A stretch of DNA of 64,000 nt, taken from Serratia sp. PL17. GTDB lineage: Bacteria > Pseudomonadota > Gammaproteobacteria > Enterobacterales > Enterobacteriaceae. Positions 9,344 through 16,889 of this stretch are shown piece by piece. The notes under the pieces are model-generated. The model was not told where the DNA came from and searched no databases. It saw nothing but the letters and a program-made list of their open reading frames with translations. Numbering within the stretch: the first letter of the stretch is position 1; each line of letters begins with the position of its first letter. A program made the translations under genes and the position numbers. The stretch is from the NCBI RefSeq assembly GCF_017832355.1, contig NZ_JAFIBY010000001.1:930001-994000 (forward strand). The letters are read 5' to 3'.

Positions 9344-10420
9344 ATGTTCAAGAACACCCTATCATCAACTTCACCGCTGCGCTTTGGTGGTATTACGCTG
9401 TTGGTCAGCGTCGTCATGTTCTTTGCGACTGCCGCGCCGACCCAGGGCGCGCAGGTTATCACCTTTGTGCCCGATGCCGCTGGGGGATACCCCGAGAGCA
9501 TTGCCTGGAATGAGCGCGCCGGGGCGTTTCTGGTTTCGTCGCTGCGCGGCGGGCAGATCGGCCTGGTTTATGAGGATGGGCGCTACAGGCCTTTCGCCGT
9601 CGACCGTTCACAGATCACGACTTCCGGCATTGTCGTTGACGCCGTGCGCAATCGGGTGCTGGTATGCAACGAAGATGTAGGCATTGCCCTCACGTCTTCG
9701 CCCGGTACGCACAATCGCGTGGCGCAGGTGCTCGAGTTTGATCTCGACACAGGTGCGTTGCAACATGTCTATGATTTCTCGCCGTTGAGCAAAGGACCGA
9801 CGCTCGCCAACGATCTGGCCCTCGACGCGCAAGGCAATGTCTACGTTACCGATAGTTTCCAGCCGCAGATTTATAAAATCGACCAGGCAACCAAGGCGGT
9901 TTCGATACTTGTGCGTTCCGAACGTCTGATGCCCGCCACGACCACGGCGGCGTCGGGGGCGAAACCTTATCTCAACGGAATTGTTTACCACCCGGACGGC
10001 TATCTGATTGCCGGGGACTATTCCCGTGGTCTGTTGTGGAAGGTGGCGCTGGATGGGACGCACGCTCTAAGCGAAATCAAGCTGCCACAACGTTTGAAAG
10101 GGCCCGACGGGTTACGTCTTAAAAACCCCGACACCCTGGTGGTGGTGCAGTCTTTCCCTGGCATCGGGCAGGGCATGTCGGGGGATGTGACGCTGCTTTC
10201 TTCATCCGACGGCTGGGCTAGCGCGCGCATTACCGCTGTTGTCACCCCGCCGGGATTGGATGGACCCACTGCGGCGGCAGTCAAGGATGGTGAGGTTTGG
10301 GTTGTCAATTCACGTTATCCTCGCCTCTTTGCCGATACCGCGAATGCCGATCGCGCGCGCGCGTTCAGCATCGTCAAGGTGGCGTTTAGCGATGGCCAAA
10401 ATGTCTCCGGGTTGCCATGA
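9344..10420 (+). CDS. Exported SMP-30/gluconolactonase-like beta-propeller protein
   Basis: 358-residue protein with an N-terminal hydrophobic stretch (about residues 15-34, GITLLVSVVMFFATAAPTQG) that reads as a Sec signal peptide. The rest is a six-bladed propeller of the SMP-30/strictosidine-synthase-like type, with blade motifs PESIAWNERAGAFLVSS, LANDLALDAQGNVYVTDS, YLNGIVYHPDGYLIAGDYSRG and GPDGLRLKNPDTLVVV. The Asn/Asp positions that bind Ca or Zn in gluconolactonases (NDLALD, NGIVYHPDG, PDGL) are kept, so a lactonase activity in the periplasm is possible but unproved. An upstream in-frame ATG at 9311 exists; 9344 puts the signal peptide close to the N-terminus. Confidence 0.78.
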   Translation: MFKNTLSSTSPLRFGGITLLVSVVMFFATAAPTQGAQVITFVPDAAGGYPESIAWNERAGAFLVSSLRGGQIGLVYEDGRYRPFAVDRSQITTSGIVVDAVRNRVLVCNEDVGIALTSSPGTHNRVAQVLEFDLDTGALQHVYDFSPLSKGPTLANDLALDAQGNVYVTDSFQPQIYKIDQATKAVSILVRSERLMPATTTAASGAKPYLNGIVYHPDGYLIAGDYSRGLLWKVALDGTHALSEIKLPQRLKGPDGLRLKNPDTLVVVQSFPGIGQGMSGDVTLLSSSDGWASARITAVVTPPGLDGPTAAAVKDGEVWVVNSRYPRLFADTANADRARAFSIVKVAFSDGQNVSGLP

Positions 10421-10520
10421 AGGCCCGTAACGCCCACTGATGGGGCGTGGATTTTCAACTGAAAACGGCAGCGCATGGGGCCGATGGCTGGCGCGATCGT
10501 CAATCCTGGCAGCAATCATC

Positions 10521-10556
10521 AACCGCTTAAGTGGCGTTCACTGAGGCGGTTTTTTT
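10521..10556 (+). terminator. Rho-independent terminator
   Basis: AACCGC (10521-10526) pairs with GCGGTT, with an inner AGTG/CACT stem, followed by seven T. It ends the propeller gene about 100 bases after its stop. Confidence 0.75.
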
Positions 10557-10663
10557 GTGCTATTCAGGCGGGAAAATTCGGATTTTTTGTCTACTGACAG
10601 CGGAAAAAAATTGGCAGAATTCATCTCAGGATTATTTTAGGGAATAGGCTGAGGAGAGCGTTG

Positions 10664-11407
10664 ATGAAAGATGTGCATATTGCACTATCGGGTGGCTGCG
10701 TGCGGTTAGCTTACCCGGGAGAGGACGTACTGGATTTCACCGATAACCTGTCATTTGGGCCGCTGTGCGCGCTGGATGACGAGCAGGGTCTTCAGGCCCG
10801 ATCCCGCTGGTTTCAAGATCTGCACCACTCTGTTAACGCCCCCGATTGGGGCACCTCTGCCCAACGCCTGACGGCGATGGAAAGCTTAAAAAAGCAGTTG
10901 GCTGCGATCACCGGGCAGGTGACCCTGTGGATTGGCGACAACGCCGATGAGCAATTGATGTTGCGTGCACTGCTGCCATTATTGTGTGAACACCCGGTGT
11001 TTGTGGTTAACGTCACCGCACTTGCCGCACACGAAACCACCGGTTGCTGTCCGATTGAAATGCTCGAATCTTTGTGGGTTCGCCGGCGTGAATTGCCACC
11101 CGAAGACCAAGCGGCGCTCATTACCGACTGGTATCGCCTGCTGAAGGAGAACGCCCCGGTGCGGATCTTTGCACAGGGAGAAGTGCAGGGGAAAACGCTG
11201 GAATTCCACGACCCGTTGCTGTTGCAATATTGCCCCAACGATTACACCCTGGGTTCCCGGGTGGTCGGCAACGCAAGGGTGAATTCGCCCTATGGGGTCG
11301 GCGACACTTTTCTGAATTTCCGACTGTACGCGTTGATTGAGCAGGGCATATTGCAGGCGCAGACCGGCGGCGTGAACATGAACCTTCTCCAGGTGCGGCA
11401 GGCTTAA
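10664..11407 (+). CDS. DUF1835/DUF3658 domain protein
   Basis: 247-residue cytosolic protein. The N-terminal half fits DUF1835 (HIALSGGCVRLAYP, DNLSFGPLCALDD, then ITLWIGDNADEQLMLRALLPLL-like segment). The C-terminal part fits DUF3658 (RVVGNARVNSPYGVGDTFLNFRLYALIEQG). The ATG at 10664 follows GAGGAG by seven bases; an in-frame TTG one codon earlier is less likely. No biochemical role is established for this family. It is transcribed alone, just before qnr. Confidence 0.8.
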   Translation: MKDVHIALSGGCVRLAYPGEDVLDFTDNLSFGPLCALDDEQGLQARSRWFQDLHHSVNAPDWGTSAQRLTAMESLKKQLAAITGQVTLWIGDNADEQLMLRALLPLLCEHPVFVVNVTALAAHETTGCCPIEMLESLWVRRRELPPEDQAALITDWYRLLKENAPVRIFAQGEVQGKTLEFHDPLLLQYCPNDYTLGSRVVGNARVNSPYGVGDTFLNFRLYALIEQGILQAQTGGVNMNLLQVRQA

Positions 11408-11492
11408 TCGTGCTCACCCCGCGTTGTGATTTTTTGTGCGGTGGGGCGGATAAAGCGGGGCAAAGCAGTTTTATCCGACCCCGGCTTCTGTT

Positions 11493-11498
11493 TATAAT
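11493..11498 (+). promoter_or_regulatory. qnr promoter -10 box
   Basis: Consensus TATAAT, with a weak TTTATC-like -35 seventeen bases upstream (11470-11475). The LexA box begins ten bases downstream, so repressor would cover the transcription start. Confidence 0.6.
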
Positions 11499-11508
11499 GC
11501 GGCATTGA

Positions 11509-11524
11509 CTGTACAAATAAACAG
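11509..11524 (+). promoter_or_regulatory. LexA (SOS) box of qnr
   Basis: CTGTACAAATAAACAG fits the enterobacterial LexA consensus CTGT-N8-ACAG exactly. It lies just downstream of a consensus -10 box and its right end overlaps the qnr ribosome-binding site (AGGT at 11523). SOS control is established for plasmid qnrB, so DNA-damage induction of this chromosomal copy is likely. Confidence 0.8.
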
Positions 11525-11534
11525 GTATCTCGCA

Positions 11535-12179
11535 ATGACGCTGGTATTGGATGGTGAAAAGATTGGCCGTAACCGGTTTACCGGCGAGAAGATTGAAAAC
11601 GGCAGCTTTATTAACTGCGATTTCTCGGGTACCGACCTGACCGGTACCGAGTTTATTGACTGTCAGTTTTACGATCGCGAGAGCCAGCAGGGCGGTAATT
11701 TCAGCCGTGCGCTGCTGAAGGACGCCAGTTTCAAAAATTGCGACCTGTCGATGGCGGACTTCAGAAATGCCAGCGCGTTGGGCATCGAAATCCGCGAATG
11801 TCGTGCGCAGGGCGCTGATTTCCGCGGCGCCAGCTTTATGAATATGATCACCGCACGCACCTGGTTTTGCAGCGCTTACATCACCAAAACCAACCTGAGC
11901 TACGCCAACTTTTCAAAAGTGGTACTGGAGAAGTGTGAGCTATGGGAAAACCGCTGGAACAGTGCACAGATCCTTGGTGCGACCTTTAGCGGTTCTGACC
12001 TGTCCGGTGGCGAGTTTGCCTCTTTTGATTGGCGTGCGGCCAACTTTACGCATTGCGATCTGACCAATTCGGAACTGGGTGAGTTAGACCTGCGTGGCAC
12101 TGATCTGCAGGGCGTGAAACTGGACAGCTACCAGGTGTTTCAAATGATGGAGCGGCTGGGTATTGCGGTTATCGGCTAG
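11535..12179 (+). CDS. qnr: Qnr pentapeptide-repeat quinolone resistance protein
   Basis: 214-residue right-handed beta-helix protein of the Qnr family, which binds DNA gyrase and topoisomerase IV and protects them from quinolones. The length equals that of QnrB. Landmarks are the start MTLVLDGEKIGRNRFTGEKI, tandem A(D/N)LXX-type repeats (SFINCDFSGTDLTGTEF), the two loops seen in QnrB (near SALGIEIRECRAQ and SAYITKTNLSYANF) and the C-terminal MERLGIAVIG. It closely resembles chromosomal SmaQnr-type proteins of Serratia, a likely reservoir of qnrB. The start at 11535 matches homologues; an upstream in-frame start at 11505 would begin before the LexA box. Level of resistance cannot be read from sequence. 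Confidence 0.95.
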   Translation: MTLVLDGEKIGRNRFTGEKIENGSFINCDFSGTDLTGTEFIDCQFYDRESQQGGNFSRALLKDASFKNCDLSMADFRNASALGIEIRECRAQGADFRGASFMNMITARTWFCSAYITKTNLSYANFSKVVLEKCELWENRWNSAQILGATFSGSDLSGGEFASFDWRAANFTHCDLTNSELGELDLRGTDLQGVKLDSYQVFQMMERLGIAVIG

Positions 12180-12220
12180 GGTTATGCCCATCGTCTTTCA
12201 AGCTGCCAGCGATGTTTTAT

Positions 12221-12240
12221 GAAGGGCCGTGAGGCCCTTC
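12221..12240. terminator. Hairpin downstream of qnr
   Basis: Perfect GAAGGGCC/GGCCCTTC stem with a GTGA loop, 40 bases after the qnr stop. There is no T run, so factor-independent termination is doubtful. Confidence 0.45.
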
Positions 12241-12311
12241 GCGTTAGCGACGGCTGGCGCTGCGGCGGATAAATAATAAGAGGTGTGTATAAATATTATA
12301 ATAAATATTCC

Positions 12312-12340
12312 TTGCTTAAATAAATCCCTCGTGTATAAAT
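12312..12340 (+). promoter_or_regulatory. Cold-shock gene promoter
   Basis: TTGCTT (-35, 12312-12317), a 16-base spacer, then TATAAAT (-10, 12334-12340). It would give a 5' untranslated leader of about 175 bases before the csp start, the length expected of cold-inducible csp genes. Confidence 0.55.
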
Positions 12341-12349
12341 AACGCCATC

Positions 12350-12366
12350 GGTTTGTAGTACAGACC
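12350..12366 (+). promoter_or_regulatory. Cold box in csp 5' leader
   Basis: The segment GTAGTACAGACC lies right after the predicted transcription start. It resembles the cspA cold box (TGACGTACAGA), the leader element used for cold-shock control and CspA feedback. Confidence 0.5.
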
Positions 12367-12521
12367 TTATGAAAGCAGTTTTAGTAAAGCAGTTCTCAGT
12401 ATTAGTGATATCCATAGATACCTCTTCTCCCGCGAATTTCCTTCTTTAGTGCCCAATAAGTTTCCAACAAAAACAGACCTCTATCGCCATATGGCGTCTC
12501 AAAAATATAAAGGAAATATCT

Positions 12522-12734
12522 ATGTCTACTAAAATGACTGGTTTGGTAAAATGGTTTGATGCAGGTAAAGGTTTTGGCTTTATCTCTCCGGCAGACGGCA
12601 GCAAAGACGTGTTCGTACACTTCTCCGCTATCCAGAGCAATGATTTCAAAACGCTTGATGAAGGTCAGCGCGTTGAATTCACGATCGAAAACGGTCAGAA
12701 AGGTCCTTCTGCCGGCAACGTCGTCGTTTTATAA
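12522..12734 (+). CDS. CspA-family cold-shock protein
   Basis: 70-residue OB-fold RNA/DNA chaperone that melts RNA structure after cold shock. RNP1 KGFGFI (16-21) and RNP2 VFVHF (30-34) are intact. The overall sequence is closest to CspA/CspG-type proteins. AAAGGAAAT precedes the start. The long leader with a cold box, rather than a short leader as in constitutive cspC/cspE, argues for cold induction. Asp13 replaces the Asn usual in WFNADKGFGF. The exact paralogue letter cannot be assigned. Confidence 0.93.
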   Translation: MSTKMTGLVKWFDAGKGFGFISPADGSKDVFVHFSAIQSNDFKTLDEGQRVEFTIENGQKGPSAGNVVVL

Positions 12735-12814
12735 TTTGTAGGTAGTGATTTATTTCTTGCGATAGCGAAGACGGTGTAAACCTGAGCAGATGAGAAATAA
12801 ATGCAATGCCTGAA

Positions 12815-12840
12815 TAAACTCCAGGATTACCTGGAGTTTA
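12815..12840 (+). terminator. Terminator after csp
   Basis: Perfect 11-bp inverted repeat TAAACTCCAGG/CCTGGAGTTTA with a four-base ATTA loop; only a short T-rich tail follows. Confidence 0.6.
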
Positions 12841-13043
12841 TCTAAAAATAAATTAAGCGTATTTCAATAACGGAAGTTATTGGCAACAGCAAAAGAGATT
12901 GGCGTCGTAACAATAATAACGACGATGATTCAGTCTATTTTTCTGTTGTGAAAAAGTTGTGCTTAGGCTGCGTAAGGTTGGAGTGTTGGACGGACGCTTA
13001 CGCCATAACATGACAGTCGGGAAAGTAACCGACAAACATTGAT

Positions 13044-13071
13044 AACCCTGGCCTGCGGCCGGGGTTTTTTT
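13044..13071 (+). terminator. Orphan Rho-independent terminator
   Basis: GC-rich stem AACCC(T)GGCC/GGCC(G)GGGTT followed by seven T on the plus strand. The next gene is on the minus strand, and csp has its own hairpin 200 bases upstream. Confidence 0.7.
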
Positions 13072-13098
13072 ATGCCTAATGATCAGATTAGACGGTGG

Positions 13099-13779
13099 TT
13101 AGCTTCGCTGAGAATCCAGTACTTCACTGTTTTTCACGACGTCCTGCGCTTTAACATAGCTTTCAATGAGCAACTGATAGGCCGGGAATATTTTGGTGTA
13201 AACCTCTGCCCATTGCTGAGCATCCTCACGGTTCCAACTCCCCTGAAGTTCAGAAGCTACGCCTGCAGTATCAATCGGAACTACACCGGCCTGCACTACG
13301 CGCGCCAGGGTGATTTCCTGCGCCATTTTTGAATAGGTGCCCGACGCATCGATGACAGCAAACACTTTATATCCATCGGCGATTGCGCTTATTGACGGGA
13401 AAGCCATGCAAACGCTGGTAATGGTACCGGCGATGATCAGCGTTTTTCGCCCGGTAGCCTTAACCGCAGCGACAAAGTCTGGGTTATCCCATGCGTTGAT
13501 TTCGCCTTTACGGGCAACATATTTTGCGTGCGGGGCATTTTGGTGGATCTCAGGGATCAAGGGGCCATTAGGACCTTGCGGTACTGAAGCCGTGGTGATT
13601 ACCGGCAATTTGCTTAGCGTAGCGATACTGGCCAGTGCGCTAGCGCGAGCGCGCAGCTCAGTTATTGGCATGTCGGCGACGGTCTGGAACAGGCCGCTTT
13701 GATGATCGATCAGCAACATAACGGCATCATTAGCATCAATAACAGGACGCTGACCATTGAAGTTTGCTGGAGTGCTCAT
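13099..13779 (-). CDS. Isochorismatase-family cysteine hydrolase (YcaC-like)
   Basis: 226-residue hydrolase of the isochorismatase superfamily, closest in style to E. coli YcaC. The catalytic triad can be placed: Asp in [11 protein letters not shown] (residue about 25), Lys in YVARKGE, and Cys in [13 protein letters not shown] (residue about 120). Such enzymes cleave amides or related C-N bonds in small metabolites; the substrate of YcaC types is unknown. The C-terminal 30 residues ([17 protein letters not shown]) extend as a helix. No partner gene is adjacent; the neighbours are transcribed from other strands. Confidence 0.85.
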   Translation of the reverse strand: MSTPANFNGQRPVIDANDAVMLLIDHQSGLFQTVADMPITELRARASALASIATLSKLPVITTASVPQGPNGPLIPEIHQNAPHAKYVARKGEINAWDNPDFVAAVKATGRKTLIIAGTITSVCMAFPSISAIADGYKVFAVIDASGTYSKMAQEITLARVVQAGVVPIDTAGVASELQGSWNREDAQQWAEVYTKIFPAYQLLIESYVKAQDVVKNSEVLDSQRS

Positions 13780-14046
13780 AGTTGTATTCCTCTTTCATCG
13801 GTAGATGGAACGTCAATTAACGTCAAAAAAGCCGGACTGAATCTCAGCACCTGCCTTTAGTCTAGGGATGGTGAGGATTTTCGGTAGAGGGTGAAGTCAG
13901 GATACATCGTCCCATCAACAGAACAATAACGCGGGAGGGCGATGATTTAATCGCTGAACTAAACTTAAGTTGCATGAGAGACATGCGAAACGTCTATTGC
14001 AGGGAGCGCGGTCCTGTTTATTGGCTCGATGTGGAGGGCAGTCATC

Positions 14047-14475
14047 ATGACTTATCAACATATCGTTGTTGCAACGGATCTCAGTGAAGATGCTGAATTC
14101 TTGCTCGGAAGGGGGGCTAGGCTGGCCAGCGAGCTGAATGCCAAACTATCGTTGATATATATCGATATCCATCATGCCGGTTATTACGCCGAACTGGGGA
14201 TCGGTGAATATAACTACACCGATCGTACCTTTTCTGAACGTGTAAAGAATATGCTCAATGCCATCAAGGGACGGTCATCTTATCCGGTTGAAGAGGTGAT
14301 TATTGGGCGTGGCGAACTGACGGAAGAACTGAATCGGGCGGCAAAGAACAAAGGTTTTGACCTGATCATCTTTGGCCACCATCACGATATCTGGAGCCGA
14401 TTGATGTCGTCGACACGACAAGCGATCAATCAGTTGAATATCGATCTGCTGGTTGTTCCCATTGAGAAAAAATAA
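14047..14475 (+). CDS. Universal stress protein, UspA type
   Basis: 142-residue UspA-fold protein. The N-terminal strand (HIVVATDLS), the SLIYIDIHH segment and the C-terminal GHHHDIWSRLMSSTRQAI...LLVVPI closely follow E. coli UspA. The ATP-binding G-2X-G-9X-G(S/T) motif is absent, as in other UspA/C/D proteins. It is expected in the cytosol and in stasis and oxidative-stress survival. The ATG at 14047 follows GGAGGG by nine bases; an in-frame ATG at 14029 lies before this site. A terminator follows at 14480. Confidence 0.88.
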   Translation: MTYQHIVVATDLSEDAEFLLGRGARLASELNAKLSLIYIDIHHAGYYAELGIGEYNYTDRTFSERVKNMLNAIKGRSSYPVEEVIIGRGELTEELNRAAKNKGFDLIIFGHHHDIWSRLMSSTRQAINQLNIDLLVVPIEKK

Positions 14476-14479
14476 TCCA

Positions 14480-14515
14480 TCCTGGGCTGCCCAAGATGCA
14501 GTCCGGGTTTTTCTA
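14480..14515 (+). terminator. Terminator after uspA-like gene
   Basis: Ten-pair stem CCTGGGCTGC/GCAGTCCGGG (with G-T pairs) followed by TTTTT. Confidence 0.7.
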
Positions 14516-14801
14516 TAACGGTTGCTTATCAACCAGATGACAACATAGAACAGTTCTTGAACTTATTCATTTCTGATAATACAGCTTAAAAATAATCACG
14601 CATGATTATTTTATTAATGGCATCAAAGGCTTGGCCTAATTCCGATAATGATTGCCCTGACGCCTTGAATTTACAATGAATACCTCTTTTTGATTATAAA
14701 ACCGCACGTTTTGACTGGCCCTCACCCCCCATGAGTTTTATCCTCGGACTTAATCAGGATTTGTATGACTTATAAAAATACATTCACATGGAGGAGTTCT
14801 T
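14516..14801. other. Intergenic region before butanediol dehydrogenase
   Basis: No gene. It contains an AT-rich palindrome AATAATCA-CGCA-TGATTATT at 14591-14610 that could be an operator, and the promoter of the dehydrogenase gene. No specific regulator site was recognised. Confidence 0.4.
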
Positions 14802-15557
14802 ATGCGTTTCGACAATAAAGTGGTCGTTATCACCGGGGCCGGCAATGGGATGGGGGAAGCGGCGGCACGCCGGTTCTCTGCCGAAGGGGCAACCGTGGTT
14901 CTGGCTGATTGGGCGAAGGATGCGGTAGACAAGGTGGCCGCCTCACTGCCAAAAGGCAAGGCATTGGCGGTGCATATCGATGTTTCCGACCACGTTGCGG
15001 TTGAAAAGATGATGAACGACGTGGCGGAAAAATTGGGCCGTATCGACGTATTGTTGAATAATGCCGGTGTGCACGTCGCGGGCAGCGTGCTGGAAACCAG
15101 CGTAGCTGACTGGCGTCGCATCGCCGGCGTGGACATTGATGGTGTCGTGTTCTGTTCCAAGTTCGCCATGCCGCATTTGCTGAAAACCAAAGGCTGTATC
15201 GTTAATACCGCTTCGGTTTCTGGCTTGGGGGGGGACTGGGGCGCCGCGTATTACTGCGCGGCGAAAGGCGCGGTGGTGAACCTGACGCGTGCGATGGCGC
15301 TGGATCACGGCGGTGATGGCGTGCGAGTGAACTCCGTCTGTCCAAGCCTGGTGAAAACCAATATGACCAATGGCTGGCCGCAGGAGATCCGCGACAAGTT
15401 TAACGAGCGTATTGCGTTGGGCCGAGCGGCAGAGCCGGAAGAAGTGGCTGCGGTGATGGCGTTCCTGGCCAGTGATGACGCCAGCTTTATTAACGGTGCC
15501 AACATCCCGGTTGATGGTGGGGCGACCGCCTCAGACGGTCAACCTAAAATTGTTTAA
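14802..15557 (+). CDS. budC: meso-2,3-butanediol dehydrogenase (SDR family)
   Basis: 251-residue short-chain dehydrogenase that interconverts acetoin and 2,3-butanediol with NAD(H), the last step of butanediol fermentation. It has the nucleotide motif TGAGNGMG (residues about 12-19), NNAG, catalytic Ser in NTASVSG, and YxxxK in YYCAAKGA. From memory the sequence is very close to the S. marcescens enzyme called SlaC, for example MRFDNKVVVITGAGNGMGEA and the C-terminal GGATASDGQPKIV. GGAGGAG precedes the start. The acetolactate synthase and decarboxylase genes (budAB/slaAB) are not adjacent. Confidence 0.88.
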   Translation: MRFDNKVVVITGAGNGMGEAAARRFSAEGATVVLADWAKDAVDKVAASLPKGKALAVHIDVSDHVAVEKMMNDVAEKLGRIDVLLNNAGVHVAGSVLETSVADWRRIAGVDIDGVVFCSKFAMPHLLKTKGCIVNTASVSGLGGDWGAAYYCAAKGAVVNLTRAMALDHGGDGVRVNSVCPSLVKTNMTNGWPQEIRDKFNERIALGRAAEPEEVAAVMAFLASDDASFINGANIPVDGGATASDGQPKIV

Positions 15558-15568
15558 GTCGTAACGGT

Positions 15569-15591
15569 CAGGCCCGGCATCGCCGGGCCTG
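15569..15591. terminator. Hairpin between convergent budC and puuB
   Basis: Perfect 10-bp GC-rich stem CAGGCCCGGC/GCCGGGCCTG with a three-base loop between two convergent stop codons. No T run is present on either side. Confidence 0.55.
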
Positions 15592-15597
15592 TAAACC

Positions 15598-16878
15598 TTA
15601 CACGCCAATCCGATCTCGCAGTGTGTAGTAGGCTGCACCAATAGCGGTAAAGGGGATCTGTAGATTGCGGCCACCGAAGAACGGCAAGTGTGGCAGCTTG
15701 GCAAAGGCGTCAAAGCGTTCCGCATCGCCGCGCATCAACTCCGCAATCAACTTGCCCGCTAAATGGGTACAGGTCACGCCGTGGCCACTGTAGCCCTGCA
15801 TGTAATACACGTTATTTTCAAGGCGGCCGAATTGCGGCATACGTGACAGCGTCAGCAGGAAATTACCTGTCCAGCGGTAGTCGAGGCGCACGCCCTTCAA
15901 CTGTGGGAAGGTTTTCAGCAGTTTTGGCCGGATCAGGTTGTCTATATCGTCAGGATCGCGGGCACCATAAACCACGCCACCGCCATACAGCAGGCGGTTA
16001 TCGCCCGTGATGCGGTAATAATCCAACAGGTAGTTACAGTCTTCAACGCAGTAATTCTGTGGGATCAATGACTGAGCCACTTCCGGTGCCAATGGTTCAG
16101 TGGCAACCACCTGAGTGCCGCACGGCATACTCCGTCTGGCCAGCCGCGGCTCCAGTTTATCGCCCAGATAGGCGTTACCTGCCACGATCACATAGCGTGC
16201 CTTCACCTGTCCATTGGCCGTACTGACGATCGCCGGTTCACCGTGCAAGATGTTGGTGACCGCAGACTGTTCGAAGATCCGTCCGCCTTGCAGACGAACG
16301 GCTTCGGCTTCGCCGAGCGCCAGATTCAGCGGATGGATATGGCCACCGCTGTGATCGAGCAGCGCACCGACGTAGCGATCGCTGTTGACCTCTTGGCGGA
16401 TCCGCCCAGCATCCAACAGCTCAAGTTGCGTGTTACCGTAGCGTTCCCAGTTTTGTTTTTGCTCTATCAGCGCATGATATTGCCGGTTGTTGAGCGCGGC
16501 GAAGATCCCGCCTAGGCGATAGTCGCATTCGATGGCGTATTGCTTGATGCGGCTGCGAATGATTTCTGCGCCCTCAAACATCATGCTGCCGAGTATGCGG
16601 GCGCTTTCCGGGCCGTAGCGTTGTTCTATCACGTCGATATCACGGCTGTAAGAATTCACCAATTGACCGCCGTTACGGCCGCTCGCCCCAAAGCCAATAC
16701 GGGCAGATTCCAGCAGGACGACGTTGTAGCCGGCTTCCACCAGAAACAGCGCCGAGGACAGGCCTGTGTAACCGCCACCGACGATACAGACGTCGCATTC
16801 AATGGATTCATTCAACTGCGGATAGGGCGCGTGGCTGTTGGCCGAGGCCGCATAATAGCTTTTTACGTGTTCAGTCAT
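15598..16878 (-). CDS. puuB: gamma-glutamylputrescine oxidase
   Basis: 426-residue FAD-dependent amine oxidase (DAO family). It oxidises gamma-glutamylputrescine to gamma-glutamyl-gamma-aminobutyraldehyde and H2O2, the second step of the Puu pathway. The FAD motif CIVGGGYTGLSSALFL lies at residues 31-46, and GASGRNGGQLV is the usual covalent/FAD-contact region of PuuB/OrdL proteins. It follows puuC by 11 bases on the same strand, and puuR and puuD are upstream, matching the enterobacterial order puuD-puuR-puuC-puuB. Confidence 0.95.
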   Translation of the reverse strand: MTEHVKSYYAASANSHAPYPQLNESIECDVCIVGGGYTGLSSALFLVEAGYNVVLLESARIGFGASGRNGGQLVNSYSRDIDVIEQRYGPESARILGSMMFEGAEIIRSRIKQYAIECDYRLGGIFAALNNRQYHALIEQKQNWERYGNTQLELLDAGRIRQEVNSDRYVGALLDHSGGHIHPLNLALGEAEAVRLQGGRIFEQSAVTNILHGEPAIVSTANGQVKARYVIVAGNAYLGDKLEPRLARRSMPCGTQVVATEPLAPEVAQSLIPQNYCVEDCNYLLDYYRITGDNRLLYGGGVVYGARDPDDIDNLIRPKLLKTFPQLKGVRLDYRWTGNFLLTLSRMPQFGRLENNVYYMQGYSGHGVTCTHLAGKLIAELMRGDAERFDAFAKLPHLPFFGGRNLQIPFTAIGAAYYTLRDRIGV

Positions 16879-16889
16879 GGTGTCTGCCC

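Larger units (their letters stand above)
12735..13098. other. Intergenic region with two terminators, no protein gene
   Basis: About 360 bases without a convincing open frame. It holds the csp terminator (12815-12840) and a second, strong plus-strand terminator (13044-13071) that no annotated plus-strand gene needs. The intervening 200 bases could encode a small RNA. Confidence 0.55.
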
